A DNA stretch of 64,000 nt from Oscillospiraceae bacterium (GTDB lineage Bacteria > Bacillota > Clostridia > Oscillospirales > UBA929): contig JAISCT010000047.1 of NCBI GenBank assembly GCA_031265355.1, positions 62,001 to 126,000 on the forward strand. Direction: 5' to 3'. Each line of letters opens with the position of its first letter. Position 1 is the first letter of the stretch. The position numbers and the translations under genes are program-made. A model generated the notes under the pieces. It was not told the DNA's origin, made no database searches, and saw only the letters and a program-made list of their open reading frames with translations. Below are positions 7,640-18,800 of the stretch, piece by piece.

Positions 7640-10600
7640 TTAGTGTCCCGCCAACTGGCCGCCCAGACGCAAAATCTCCGCCAGTTCCTCCATCGACAGC
7701 GACGTCTCGCCGAAGTCGGATGGCGTGTACGCCACATCCCTCCGTCCGGCGCAGTGCTCGATCACATCGACGATCTCGCGCTCCAGGCGCGCCGCGAAGG
7801 CGTGCAGCGCCGCGTCTGAGAGTGTGTCGGGCCGGCCAGTCAGCTTCAGACAGAGCCGGCCGTTTTCGACATACGCGTTGATCTCCAACGCGAACGGGCC
7901 GGCGTCGCGGCGGCTGTGCAGGGCGCCGTAGCTCCTGTCCAATATCGCAAAGCCGCCCTCCTCCGGCGTGTCCCGGAGTTCCCCCAGGTAGTTGAAACCG
8001 ACGTCCGGCCGCATCGCGTACTGCCGGTATCGGGGGGAGCCTTCTACATAGTGCAAAATGCCGTACCCGACGCCCCGGCGCGGGACCTGGCGCACCGCCT
8101 CTTTGACGCCGACAATCGTCTGCTCCAGACTTTCCTCCGGCAGGTCGCCCAGCACCAGCGGGTAATACGACGTGAACCAGCCGACGGTACGGCCGATGTC
8201 GACTCCCGGCAGCACGTCCTCCCGGCCGTGCCCCTCCAGTCCGACGGCCAACGCCCCGGCGGTCCCCCGGCAGGCGCTCAGCACCCGCTTCAGCGCCGCC
8301 AGCAGCAGCTCGCGGACCTCCGTGTTGTAAGGGCGCAGCGCCTCGGCGAGCAAGCGGCGCGTGTGCGTCTCGGCAAGCAGAACCTCCGCCGTCAGCGCTT
8401 CGCCCCCCAGTGGGACTGCTGGGGGCGGAAACACGGGCGAGACGCCCATCTTGTTCTTTTCGTCCCAATATCGGATCTCCCCGGCCGTCTCCGGCCTGTC
8501 GAAATACCGCGACAGGCTGTTTGCCCACAGCAGGTACGCATCTGTCTTGTCGGGCAGTACGACCGGCCGCTCCTCCAAGATCAGCCGATAGGCGACGATG
8601 AAATCTTCAATGATGTACTTCCACGAAATGCTGTCCACCACCAAGTGGTGCGCCGTCAGCAGCAGCCTGTCCCCCGCCCTGAGACTGACGATCATCGCCT
8701 TGAACAGCGGGCCCTCCGCCAGACAAAAACTGCTTTGGAGCGCCTGCGCCAACGTCCTCATCGTGTCGTCGGCGTTTTCGTCCTCCGTCAGGTCGTGGAA
8801 GGCACACGCAAACAAAGCCCCCTCCAGCCCCCGATTTCGGGCACGGACAACCCCGTCCTCTTCGGCGAAAACCATGCGCAGCGCGTCGTGGTGCAGCGCC
8901 ACCGTCTGCAGCGCCGTCTCCACACAGCCCCTATCCAGCAGTTTCGCACTGCCCAGCAGTACGGTCTGGTTGTAGTGGTGGCGGTCGGTGAGGCCCAGGT
9001 CGAAGAACCACGTCTGGATAGGGGTAAGCGCCGAGAGCCCCTGGACGATCCCCTGCTCGGCCGTCGTGACGGCCGTGTCCACACAACCGGCCAGCGCGCG
9101 GATGGTCTGGTGCTGGAAGATGCTCTCCAGCGACACCCGCAGGCCCTTCTTTCGCATCTGCTCCACCAGTTGCAACGCCTTGATGGAGTCCCCGCCGCAG
9201 ACGAAAAAGTTGTCGTCAATGCCGATGTGTTTGAGATCCAACAGTTCCTGCCAACACGCCAACAACAGTTCCTCCGTGGGGTTCGTCGGCCGGCTGCTCC
9301 CCCTCGCGCCGCCGTCCAGCCAGTCCTTGGCGTCGGGCAGCGCCTCCAGATCTCGTTTGCCGTTCGCCGTCAGGGGTACGGCGTCTATCGGCACAAAAAA
9401 ATGCGGGACCATGTATTCCGGCAGCCTCTCGAGCAGAAAGTTCCTGAGCGCGGCGCCAGGCGGCGCCGTGTCCGCGGCATAGTAGGCAGTGAGCTTCGTC
9501 TCGTCGCCGTATTCCCTCGCGACCGCCGCCACCTCCCGGACACCGTCGTACTGTCTCAGCTGGTGTTCGATCTCCCCGAGCTCCACGCGGTAGCCCCGGA
9601 CCTGCACCTGTTCGTCCTTCCGGCCGAGGTATTCGATCTCCCCGCTCTCCAGCCAGCGGCCGATGTCGCCCGAGCGATACATCCGCTCCGACGGCCGCAG
9701 GGGATTTGGCACAAATTTCTCCGCCGTCAGCACGGGGTCGTTTAAATATCCACGCGCCAGCCCGTGCCCCGCCACACAGATCTCCCCCGGGATCCCAACG
9801 CCGCAGGGGTTGTCCCCGTCGAACAGATACACATCCAATGTGGGAATGGCCCGGCCGATGTTGGAGCGGCTGCCAGCCGCATCCTCGTCGGTGATCTCCT
9901 TGTACGTCACATGGACCGTCGTCTCGGTGATCCCGTACATGTTGACAATTCGAACCTCCCTGTGGGCTCGGCGCCATGCGGCCAGACGGCTCGGCATCAG
10001 TTTTTCCCCACCGAAAATGAGATACCGCAACGACAGCATATCCCGGGATTCGAGCCGCATGAGGCCGGCAAACGCCGACGGGACCTGATTGAGTACGGTC
10101 ACCCGTTCGCGGACGAGCCGTTCGTGCACCGCCCGGGCGTCGGCCGCCAGCGATTCCTCCATAAGGACCAACGTGCCCCCGTACAGCGTGGCGCCAAAGA
10201 TCTCCCACACCGAGAAGTCGAAACAGAACGAGTGAAACATCAGCCAGACGTCTCTCTCGCAAAAATCGAACGGAAAAGCGTCGTTGAACAGCAGCCTCAC
10301 CAAATTGCGGTGCTCGATCATCACGCCTTTGGGCCGCCCGGTGGTGCCCGACGTGAAGATCACATAGAGCAGATGGTCCGGACGGCTCAACATGGCCACA
10401 TTGTCCCCGCCGCCCACGAAGAGCGCCGGATCTCCGAGAGACAGGACTGTCTCCCCCGCCGCCGCCGGCGCCTGACAGTCCAGGGTGAGGATCACCTTGG
10501 CGCGGCACTCTTTGATGATATGCGCAATCCGCTCCGGCGGATACTGGGGATTCACGGGCACATAGGCGCCGCCCGCCTTGATGATCGCATAGAGGCCGAC

Positions 10601-13600
10601 GATCATCTCCGGCGACCGGGGTGCCAGGAAAGGGACCAAATCGTCCGCCCCCACGCCCAGCGCCCGCAACCGGCCCGCCAAGGCGTTGGCGCGCCGGTTC
10701 AGCTCCCGGTAGGTAAGGCTGCGCCCTTCCATCTTGACGGCCACCCTGTCCGGATACCGGGCAGCGCAGTCCTCAAAGATCTGCTGCACACACAGCGCAG
10801 GGTACCCCACGTCGGCGCCTCTCGGCGCCTGCGGGTCCCACGCCGCTCCCGACAGTCGGATGTCCGCCACGGCGATGTCCGGCGCATCCAGCTGCTCTAA
10901 AATTTCCAAATATTGTCTCATCAGCCGTTCCATGGTCTTAGCGCGAAAGAGATGGCTGTCGTAAATGAGCTGCAGCGCCAGACCCGTATCCTGCTCCACC
11001 GCGGCCAGCTCGACGTCGAACTTGGCGCGGACCTCTTTGACTGGGCAGGACCGGGCGCGGACGCCCTCCAGGTCGATGTCCCTCAGCATGTAGTCGTGGT
11101 AGGCAAACACCATGTCGAACAGCGGCGTCCGGCCGGTGTCCCGCGGGATGTCCAAATGGCTAATCAGCGTCTCCAACGGATAGCCCTGGTGCTCCAGCGC
11201 CTCCACGACGACGTCGTGGAGCGCGGCAAGCAGCGCGCCCACCGGCTGCTCGGGCGCCAGATGGGCGCGCAGCGGCACGCTGCTGACAAACATGCCGATG
11301 AGCGCCTGAAGCGCGGGGTGTTCCCGCCCCTGGACCGGCGTCCCGACGACCATGTCTTGCTGTCCGGTGTATTTGTGCAACAGGATAACAAAGGCCGAAA
11401 ACAACACGGTAAACAGCGTGACGCCGTGCGTGTCCGCGACCAAGCGCAGCCGCGCTTTCAGCGCCTCGTCCATGACCGCGCCGACCTGCTGCCCGTCGTA
11501 TGTCTTGACGGCGCCGCGCGGCGTGTCCGTGGGAAAGTCCAGCACGGGGATACGCCCGCCAAAGCGTTCCAGCCAATAGTCCTCGCTCTCGATCATTTTC
11601 ATTGACAGCATCTGCTCGCGCTGCCACTGGACGTAATCCCGGTACCGGATGTCGAGCGCGTCCGGTGTCTGCCCGGCGCATATCTGCAGCAACTCCCGCG
11701 CGAACACGGTCAGCGACGTGCCGTCGGACACGATGTGATGCATGTCGTAGAGAAAGTAATGCACCTCCTCGGAGATCTCAACCAGCTGCACCCGGAGAAG
11801 CGGGAGGCGGTCCAACTGAAAGGGCCGCACAAAACGTCCGACGACGCCGTCCAGCGCGTCTTCGGCGGCCCGGACGACGGGCATCTCCAGCGGGCATGTC
11901 TCGCAGACATGCTGCATGATCTCATCGCCGCGCATCGCAAACACCGTCCGCAGGCTCTCGTGCCGCGCTACGATCCGCCGCACCGCGCCAAGCAGCGCCT
12001 CTCTGTCGATCCGCCCCTCCAGCCGGATAGCGTGGGGAAGGTTGTACACGGTGCTCCCGCCAATGAGCCTATCCAGCATGAACATACGCTTTTGCGCGGG
12101 CGACACCGGGTACCACTCGGCCGGCTCGGCCGGCGAGATGGGCGCAAACGACCCCCCGGCCTGCACTGTCACAAAGGCGGCCAGCTGGCTGACGCTGCCC
12201 CTCTCAAAGATCTCGCGCAGCGGTACTTCCACGCCAAACTCCCGGTGGAGTTCCCCCAGAAAGCGCATGGCGCTGAGCGAGCTGCCGCCCGCCTTAAAAA
12301 ACGGCGCATCGAGACCGGCGGGTCTCATCTGCAAAACGCGTTCCCAGATGTCGAGGATCCGGCGCTCGGTCTCGTTTTGCGGCTGCGCCGCACAGGCAGC
12401 CTGCGCCTCCCGCCGAAGTCGGTCGAGCGCCGCGAAATCTGTCTTCCCATTGGGCGTGCGCGGAATGCTCTCAAGGACAAAACCGGTCTGCGGCACCATA
12501 TAATCCGGCAGCACGGCGCTCAGCGCGACGCTGAGCGCCGGCCAGTCGGCGTGCCGTCTCGCCGCCGGCGCCAAAAATGCGCACAACAGGTCCGCTGTCT
12601 CTGTCCTCTCATGGGTAACAACGGCCTCTTTGACGACGTCGAGCGCCGTCAGCCTGTTTTCGATCTCGCTGAGTTCCACCCTAAACCCCCGGATCTTCAC
12701 CTGGCGGTCCACGCGGGAAAGGAACACAAAACTACCGTCCTCCAACTGTTTGGCCAGATCGCCCGTCTTAAAGATCAGGTCCGTTCCGGCCGCCTGCGTG
12801 TCTTTTTGAAAAGGATTTGGCACAAAACGGCTTGTCGCGCTCTCGTCGGCGGACAGCGCCGCTTCCGACGCGTACTTGGTCCTGATGTAAATCTCCCCGA
12901 CGGTACCCTTGGGGCACACATTCATCCGGCTGTCGAGCAGGATGGCCGCCGCCCCGGGAATGGGTTTGCCGATTGGGATCGTGTGCCCGTCGAAATCCTC
13001 GGGCCGCACAATGTGGAATAATTTAGCAAGTGTCGTCTCGGTGGGCCCATAAAGGTTCACCAGTTGCACTCTGTCGCCCAGCAGCGCATGCCAGCGCGCC
13101 AGCATGGCCGGCAGCAACCGCTCGCCGGCCAGCAGTACATGCCGCAAATCGGGATAACTGCCGCTTGTCAAGGCGTCGTGACTGATGAGGGAGAACAGAC
13201 TGGGCGTGCAGTGCACCAATTGGACGCGCTCCGCCTCCATCCAGCGGGTCAGCGTCTCCTCGGAAAGCAGCGTGTTTTTCTCCGGCGGTATGCACAAGGT
13301 ACCGCCGGAGCACAACGGCACGAGAACGTCCCGCAAAAACGGGTCGTGGCAGACCGCAGTGAACTGGCTGCCGCGCACACCCTCCGAGAGCCCGAAGGCG
13401 CCGATCTCCCAGTCGATGAAATGGGCGAGACTCTCATTGAGGCCCACGATGGGTTTCGGTTTGCCTGTGGTGCCCGACGTGAAGTATACATACATCCGAT
13501 CCCGGGGCGCGTACGCCGTCTCCACCGAACCCGCCGCCGCCGAACCGGAAGCACCGTCGGCCCATAGGTTCTCCAGGACCGCGTACCACCCGTCCGGCAG

Positions 13601-13957
13601 GATCGCCTGCGCCCGCTCCGACAGTGCGGCCCCGTCTCCAAGCAGGCAGGACATCCCCGAGAGCTGTGCCATCTCCCGCAGGCGGGGGCTTGGATACTCG
13701 CCCTCCAGCGGAACAAAGACACAGCCCGCCCGCCAGATGCCCAGCATCGCGGCCACCATGCCGTACCGGTCCTCCGTCAGCACGCCCACGCAGGTCCCTT
13801 GGGCGCATCCGTCCGCCCGCAGACGCGCGGTTACCCGGTCCGCGTCGTTTTGCAGTGTACGATATGTATAGGCCCGCCCGCGGTAGGTCACGCAGACACT
13901 GTCCCGGCGGGTCCGGAAACTTTCGTCCAGATAGTGCTGCAGCACGGCGTATTTCAT
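7640..13957 (-). CDS. NRPS, A(unassigned)-PCP-C-A(Thr)-PCP-E
   Basis: A six-domain synthetase of about 2105 residues. It begins directly with an adenylation domain, so its condensation partner is the C domain ending the upstream NRPS: module 3 is split over two proteins. A1 has TSGTTGKPKPIV instead of the common PKGV, and HDPFLRD where FDxSVWE is normal. Its specificity residues read D-P-R-H-L-A-L-L-A, which I cannot assign. PCP1 has AGGSSL. The C domain has MHHIVSDG. A2 reads D-F-W-N-I-G-M-V-H, the threonine code. PCP2 has CGGDSI, as often seen before epimerases. The last domain is an epimerase: HHLVVDSISW, GRTVGWFT and FNYLG are its hallmarks. Thr is therefore expected to be converted to the D-allo form. 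ATG 13957 follows GGGGAGAAG; a longer in-frame start at 13996 would reach into asnB. Confidence 0.93.
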   Translation of the reverse strand: MKYAVLQHYLDESFRTRRDSVCVTYRGRAYTYRTLQNDADRVTARLRADGCAQGTCVGVLTEDRYGMVAAMLGIWRAGCVFVPLEGEYPSPRLREMAQLSGMSCLLGDGAALSERAQAILPDGWYAVLENLWADGASGSAAAGSVETAYAPRDRMYVYFTSGTTGKPKPIVGLNESLAHFIDWEIGAFGLSEGVRGSQFTAVCHDPFLRDVLVPLCSGGTLCIPPEKNTLLSEETLTRWMEAERVQLVHCTPSLFSLISHDALTSGSYPDLRHVLLAGERLLPAMLARWHALLGDRVQLVNLYGPTETTLAKLFHIVRPEDFDGHTIPIGKPIPGAAAILLDSRMNVCPKGTVGEIYIRTKYASEAALSADESATSRFVPNPFQKDTQAAGTDLIFKTGDLAKQLEDGSFVFLSRVDRQVKIRGFRVELSEIENRLTALDVVKEAVVTHERTETADLLCAFLAPAARRHADWPALSVALSAVLPDYMVPQTGFVLESIPRTPNGKTDFAALDRLRREAQAACAAQPQNETERRILDIWERVLQMRPAGLDAPFFKAGGSSLSAMRFLGELHREFGVEVPLREIFERGSVSQLAAFVTVQAGGSFAPISPAEPAEWYPVSPAQKRMFMLDRLIGGSTVYNLPHAIRLEGRIDREALLGAVRRIVARHESLRTVFAMRGDEIMQHVCETCPLEMPVVRAAEDALDGVVGRFVRPFQLDRLPLLRVQLVEISEEVHYFLYDMHHIVSDGTSLTVFARELLQICAGQTPDALDIRYRDYVQWQREQMLSMKMIESEDYWLERFGGRIPVLDFPTDTPRGAVKTYDGQQVGAVMDEALKARLRLVADTHGVTLFTVLFSAFVILLHKYTGQQDMVVGTPVQGREHPALQALIGMFVSSVPLRAHLAPEQPVGALLAALHDVVVEALEHQGYPLETLISHLDIPRDTGRTPLFDMVFAYHDYMLRDIDLEGVRARSCPVKEVRAKFDVELAAVEQDTGLALQLIYDSHLFRAKTMERLMRQYLEILEQLDAPDIAVADIRLSGAAWDPQAPRGADVGYPALCVQQIFEDCAARYPDRVAVKMEGRSLTYRELNRRANALAGRLRALGVGADDLVPFLAPRSPEMIVGLYAIIKAGGAYVPVNPQYPPERIAHIIKECRAKVILTLDCQAPAAAGETVLSLGDPALFVGGGDNVAMLSRPDHLLYVIFTSGTTGRPKGVMIEHRNLVRLLFNDAFPFDFCERDVWLMFHSFCFDFSVWEIFGATLYGGTLVLMEESLAADARAVHERLVRERVTVLNQVPSAFAGLMRLESRDMLSLRYLIFGGEKLMPSRLAAWRRAHREVRIVNMYGITETTVHVTYKEITDEDAAGSRSNIGRAIPTLDVYLFDGDNPCGVGIPGEICVAGHGLARGYLNDPVLTAEKFVPNPLRPSERMYRSGDIGRWLESGEIEYLGRKDEQVQVRGYRVELGEIEHQLRQYDGVREVAAVAREYGDETKLTAYYAADTAPPGAALRNFLLERLPEYMVPHFFVPIDAVPLTANGKRDLEALPDAKDWLDGGARGSSRPTNPTEELLLACWQELLDLKHIGIDDNFFVCGGDSIKALQLVEQMRKKGLRVSLESIFQHQTIRALAGCVDTAVTTAEQGIVQGLSALTPIQTWFFDLGLTDRHHYNQTVLLGSAKLLDRGCVETALQTVALHHDALRMVFAEEDGVVRARNRGLEGALFACAFHDLTEDENADDTMRTLAQALQSSFCLAEGPLFKAMIVSLRAGDRLLLTAHHLVVDSISWKYIIEDFIVAYRLILEERPVVLPDKTDAYLLWANSLSRYFDRPETAGEIRYWDEKNKMGVSPVFPPPAVPLGGEALTAEVLLAETHTRRLLAEALRPYNTEVRELLLAALKRVLSACRGTAGALAVGLEGHGREDVLPGVDIGRTVGWFTSYYPLVLGDLPEESLEQTIVGVKEAVRQVPRRGVGYGILHYVEGSPRYRQYAMRPDVGFNYLGELRDTPEEGGFAILDRSYGALHSRRDAGPFALEINAYVENGRLCLKLTGRPDTLSDAALHAFAARLEREIVDVIEHCAGRRDVAYTPSDFGETSLSMEELAEILRLGGQLAGH

Positions 13958-13992
13958 CGCTCTTCTCCCCACATCTCTTCTCTGTTTCGCCT

Positions 13993-15846
13993 TCACGCTC
14001 CGGAGATCCGGTAGATATCCAGCAAGATCCCCAAAGTGATCACGATGATCAGCATGTCGTTGTCATAGGGCAGGTGCAGTGTGAAGCCCTCCGCGCTGTA
14101 CGTCCGCTTCATCCGTTCCACCGCGTCCGGGTCAAAAAAGCCCTGCCGCTTCACGGTCTCATAACTCAGCAGGTCCATGATGTATTCGTCGTTTTCCCGC
14201 AGTATGTCCGCGCTCCCGGGCGCCACGAAGGCAAATTTGGGGCGTTTTAGAATCTCTGGCGGGACATAGGCCTGCGCCATCTTTTTCAGAATGTATTTCT
14301 CGTCCAGCCCCTTCAGCTTGAGCTCGGAGGGCACGCAGGCCGCGAAATTGACCACCTCCAGATCCAAAAAGGGGTACCGCGCCTCCACGGAATTGGCGTA
14401 GGCCATTCTGTCTCCGTGATCGGCCAGCAGATGGTCCGCGAGCCGGAGCTTGCAATCCAGATACGAGCGTTTCTGCAGCGGATCCAGCCGCCGGAGCCTC
14501 TGCACATCGACCGGCGGGGACGCGGTGCATTCAAACTCGTGCATGGCTTCGCGCAGACGCGCGGCATACAACGCCCGTTTTTTCTCCATGAAGGACGCGT
14601 GGTTCTTTTCATAGACGAACAGCGGGTCCCCCCAGAGGCGTTCGTTGAGCGCCCTGTCCTCGTCCGAACACGACGGATCGACGCCGGACATCCTGCGCAT
14701 TTTGTCGAACTTGTATCCGACATAGCCCCCGAACAGCTCGTCCGCTCCCTCGCCCGTGAGAACCACTTTGATTCCGGCCGCCCGCACCAGCTCCGAGAGG
14801 ATCACCGAAGCCGTGTTGTACGTCTCCTTCAGCGCCGACTCTGAGTGGTAGACCACCTTTTTCAAATGCTCCAAAATGCTGTCCGTCCCAAAGATTCTCT
14901 CGTGGTGAATGGAGCGCACCCGCCGTGTCACCAGCTTCTGATAGAGCCGCTCGGAGATGTCCTTTCTGGCAAAGTCGATGGAAAACGAGTGCCGGGCAAC
15001 GTCCCCGCCCAACGCCCCCACCTTGGCGGCAATGATGGAGGAGTCGAGGCCGCCGCTCACATAAAACCCGACCGGCACATCCGCGTTCAGCCGGTACCGC
15101 ACCGCCTGCGAGAGCAACGCATCCAGCCGTTCACTGTAATACGACTCCTCTCGCGTCTCGCCGCCGGCGTCAAACGTCAGATCCCAATATTCCGAGAGCG
15201 CGAGCCCTTCGCCGTCGAGTCTCAGATATTGGCCGCCCGGCAAACTGCATATGCCCTGAAACATCGTGCGCGGGCTGACGACGCCCGGGAAGGTGAGCAC
15301 CTGGTCGAGCGCCGTCAGATCGATCCGCCGCGGTACGCCGGGGTACCGCAGCAGCGCCTTGATCTCCGAGGCAAACAGGAAGACGCCGCCCAGCTGCGTA
15401 TAAAACAGCGGCGCGATCCCCAGTGGGTCGCGGGCGCAGTACAGCGCGCCGCGCCTCATATCGTACAGCGCCACGGCGAACTGGCCGTTCAACCTCTTTA
15501 AAAAATCGATGCCGTACTCCTCGTACAGGTGCGGGATGACCTCCACATCGCACTGCGTCCGAAAGACATGCCCCCGGCCGGCGAGCTCCTGCCGCAACGC
15601 CCGGTAGTTGTAGATCTCGCCGTTGCAAATCGAAACCACCGAGCCGTCCTCACTTGTCATGGGCTGCATCCCGGTCCGCAGGTCCACAATGCTCAACCTG
15701 GCAAATCCCAGCGTCACGCCGCCGTACACGCTCACCCCGCGGTCGTCCGGCCCGCGATGCCTCAGCGCCGACACCATGTCGTCCACCACGTCCGTCCACG
15801 CGCGCGCGCCGCCGCGCGCGTCCCACACCCCGCAGATCCCGCACAT
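13993..15846 (-). CDS. asnB: AsnB-type glutamine-dependent asparagine synthetase/amidotransferase
   Basis: A 617-residue class II amidotransferase. The ATG at 15846 puts Cys at position 2 (MCGICGVW), which becomes the N-terminal nucleophile of the glutaminase domain; an upstream in-frame start would bury that Cys. The synthetase half has the PP-loop SGGLDSS and GEGADELFGGY, which bind and use ATP to activate a carboxylate for amidation. It lies between two NRPS genes (14 nt after one, 35 nt before the next) exactly where module 3 is split, so it is co-transcribed with the assembly line. It may supply Asn as a building block, or amidate a carboxyl group of the peptide or of a precursor; the sequence does not decide. 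It could also simply be the cell's AsnB captured in the operon. Confidence 0.92.
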   Translation of the reverse strand: MCGICGVWDARGGARAWTDVVDDMVSALRHRGPDDRGVSVYGGVTLGFARLSIVDLRTGMQPMTSEDGSVVSICNGEIYNYRALRQELAGRGHVFRTQCDVEVIPHLYEEYGIDFLKRLNGQFAVALYDMRRGALYCARDPLGIAPLFYTQLGGVFLFASEIKALLRYPGVPRRIDLTALDQVLTFPGVVSPRTMFQGICSLPGGQYLRLDGEGLALSEYWDLTFDAGGETREESYYSERLDALLSQAVRYRLNADVPVGFYVSGGLDSSIIAAKVGALGGDVARHSFSIDFARKDISERLYQKLVTRRVRSIHHERIFGTDSILEHLKKVVYHSESALKETYNTASVILSELVRAAGIKVVLTGEGADELFGGYVGYKFDKMRRMSGVDPSCSDEDRALNERLWGDPLFVYEKNHASFMEKKRALYAARLREAMHEFECTASPPVDVQRLRRLDPLQKRSYLDCKLRLADHLLADHGDRMAYANSVEARYPFLDLEVVNFAACVPSELKLKGLDEKYILKKMAQAYVPPEILKRPKFAFVAPGSADILRENDEYIMDLLSYETVKRQGFFDPDAVERMKRTYSAEGFTLHLPYDNDMLIIVITLGILLDIYRISGA

Positions 15847-15860
15847 GACCACCACCACCT

Positions 15861-18800
15861 TCACACAAAATCTTCCGAAAAGGCCCGCAGCTGCGCCTCA
15901 TCCTCATCTTTGAGGGGGAACAGCGCCGCGAGCGGCGCACGCGCGTCGCGACATGCGAGCCGCGTCACCTCGGTAAAGCGCTCGATGAAACGTTCGATCG
16001 TCTCCCGTCGGAAGAGATCCGTCGCGTAATCCAACACAAAACGGATCTGCGCGCCCATATCGTAGGCCTCCAGTTTGATGTCGAACTTGGCGGCCTGATA
16101 GCGGATCGGCACATGGGAAAACGAGACGCCCTCGATGTCGACGGGGAACTGGGCGGCGTTTTGCATGATGAACATGGTGTCAAACAGCGGGTTCCGGTCG
16201 GCGGCCACAGCCGTCCGCAGGTCCTCGACGAGCTTGTCGTATGGGTAGTCCTGGTTTTCGAAGGCGTCGACGGCCGTCTCCTTCACCTCCTCTAGGAAAG
16301 CGAGGAACGACTTGTCCGCGCGCGGCGCGCTACGGATGCACAGTGTGTTTAAAAAAAGACCGACGATGTTTTCGACGCCGGCCAAAGTCCGGCCTGCGAC
16401 CGGCGTACCGACGACAATGTCCTCCTGGCCCGTGTAGCGCCACAGGAGCGCCTTGTACAGGGAGAGTAACACCACGAAAAGCGTGGTCCTTGTCCGGCCG
16501 GCCAACTGCCGGACCGCCTCCGACAGCGGAGTGTCGAAGGAAAAAAACAGCGTGTCCCCCGCGAAGCTCTTGACCGAAGGTCTGCAAAAGTCGGCCGGTA
16601 TGTCCAACGCGGGGATCTGGCCGCTCAACTGCCGCCGCCAATACGCCCGCTGCCGCCGGATCTTCTCCGTCTCCAGGGACCCATTTTGCCAGGCCGCGCA
16701 GTCGCGGTAGCGAAACGGCAGCGGCGGCAGGGGAAGCCCTCCGTAGATAAGGCAAAATTCCCGCAAAAAGATATCCAGCGAGACGCCGTCGAAGACGGCG
16801 TGGTGAAAGTCTCCGAGCAGGAGATGCGACCCGTCGCTCTCCCGCAGCAGTTTCAATCTGAACAGCGGCGCCGCGCTCAGATCAAACGGCCGGATAAACG
16901 CCGCCAGCTCTTCTTCTATCGACCTCTCGCGCCGGCCGCCGTCGAGGACAAACGTCACCTGCTCGTGCACACACTGTACGATCCGATTGCCCTTCACCGC
17001 GAAACTCGTGCGCAGAGATTCCTGCCTGCCGATCAGGACGCGGACGGCGCGTTCGAAGGCGTCCGGCTCCACAGGCCCCTCGATGCGGACCGCGAACGGG
17101 ATGTTGTACGCGAGGCTTTTGTCGTTTCTGAGGTGCAGCAGCACCATGCGCAGCTGCGACGGCGACACCTCGTAGTCGTCCCCGTCGGGCAGCCGGGTCG
17201 GCGTCTCGGACGCGGCCGGCGCACCGGCCTCCACCAGCGCCGCCATGTCACGGATGTGCGCCGCGCCGAAGAGCGCGCGCAGGGAGACGTCGACGCAAAG
17301 ATGCTGTCTCATCAAGGACGAGAGCCGGGACAACTGTATCGAATCGCCCCCCAAGTCGAAGAAATTTTCCGTCACGCCGATCTCTTCCCGGCCCAGGACC
17401 TCTCGCCACAGGCCGAGGAGAATCCGCTCGGTTTCGGTATCCGCCGGCGCCAACGTGCGCGCCTGCCGCAGGTCGGGCGGCGGCAGTTTTGTCTTGTCCG
17501 TCTTCCCGTTCCGGGTGACCGGAATGGCGTCCAGCAGGACATAGTGGGCGGGGAGCATATAGGGAGGCAGCCGTTCGGCTAGGATCTCCCTCAGCGTCTC
17601 GATCGAGAACCCGTCCGCCGTCTCGAGGTAGGCGCACAGGTACTGTCCCCGTCCCTCGTCGTCCCGGAGCGTCACAACCGCTTTTTTCACCCCCGGCGCG
17701 TACAAAATCATCCGCTCGATTTCACCCAGCTCGATGCGAAATCCCCGCAGTTTCACCTGCGCGTCCCTCCGGCCACAGAAGAGGATCTGTCCGTCCGCCC
17801 GCCACCGGCCCACGTCGCCCGTCCGGTAACAGCGGCCGGAGGGTTCGTGAGGGCAGGCGATGAATTTATCCAGTTCCAGTTCCGGTCTGTTCAGATAGCC
17901 CCGGGCCAACCGCGGTCCGCCGATCAAAATCTCGCCTTTGACGCCCACCGGCTGCACATTGCCCGCCCGGTTCATGATATACACGGAGGTGTGGGAGACA
18001 GGTCTGCCGATGGGGATGTCCCCGCATGGGCACGCATCGATGGGAAAGACCGTGGAAAACACCGTCGCCTCGGTGGGTCCGTAGATGTTGTGGAGTTTCC
18101 CCGGCCCCATCGCGGCCAGCGCGCGCCGCATATGGATCTCCGAGGCGCGCTCTCCGCCGGCAAACAGTTTGCGCAGACGGGGCAGGCATGAAACGTCGCA
18201 GTCCACGATGGCGTTGAACAGCGCAGTCGTGACAAACATGACCGTGACCCCTTGGTCTCGGATGGTTCCGGCAATCGCCCGCACATCCATCGCGTTCTCC
18301 CTGTCCAACAGCACAAGGCCGGCCCCGTTCAGCAGCGCGCCGAAGATGTCAAACACCGAGCCGTCAAAGGCGATGTTCGAGAGTTGCAGCAGTTTGTCGT
18401 CCGCCTCGTACGTCAGGTAATCGTTGTCGATCACCGTCGCCAGCAACTGCCTGTGCTCCACCAAGATACCCTTCGGCGCGCCCGTCGTCCCCGATGTGTA
18501 GACGACATAGGCCAAGTCCTCCGATCGGCCGACCGGCAGCGGACCGGCGCACGCGGCGTACGCCAGCGCCCGGGCCAGCGACAGGATCCGGACGCCGAGG
18601 CAGAGCGCTTCGCAAGCATCCGGATCGTCCGTCAGCAAAATCCGCGCGCCGCAATCCTCAAGGATCCTCCTGAGCCGCGCGGGCGGGCTGGCGCCGTCGA
18701 GCGGAACATACGCGGCGCCACTCCGTAAGATCCCAAGTACGGCCGCTATCTGAGACACGCCCCGCGCCGCCATCAGTGCCACCCGGCCCTCCGGGGCAGC

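Noticed and set aside
10913-11605. Long plus-strand frames opposite the NRPS genes
   Set aside because: They are high-GC shadows antisense to clear NRPS domains, rich in Arg/His/Gln and without motifs.
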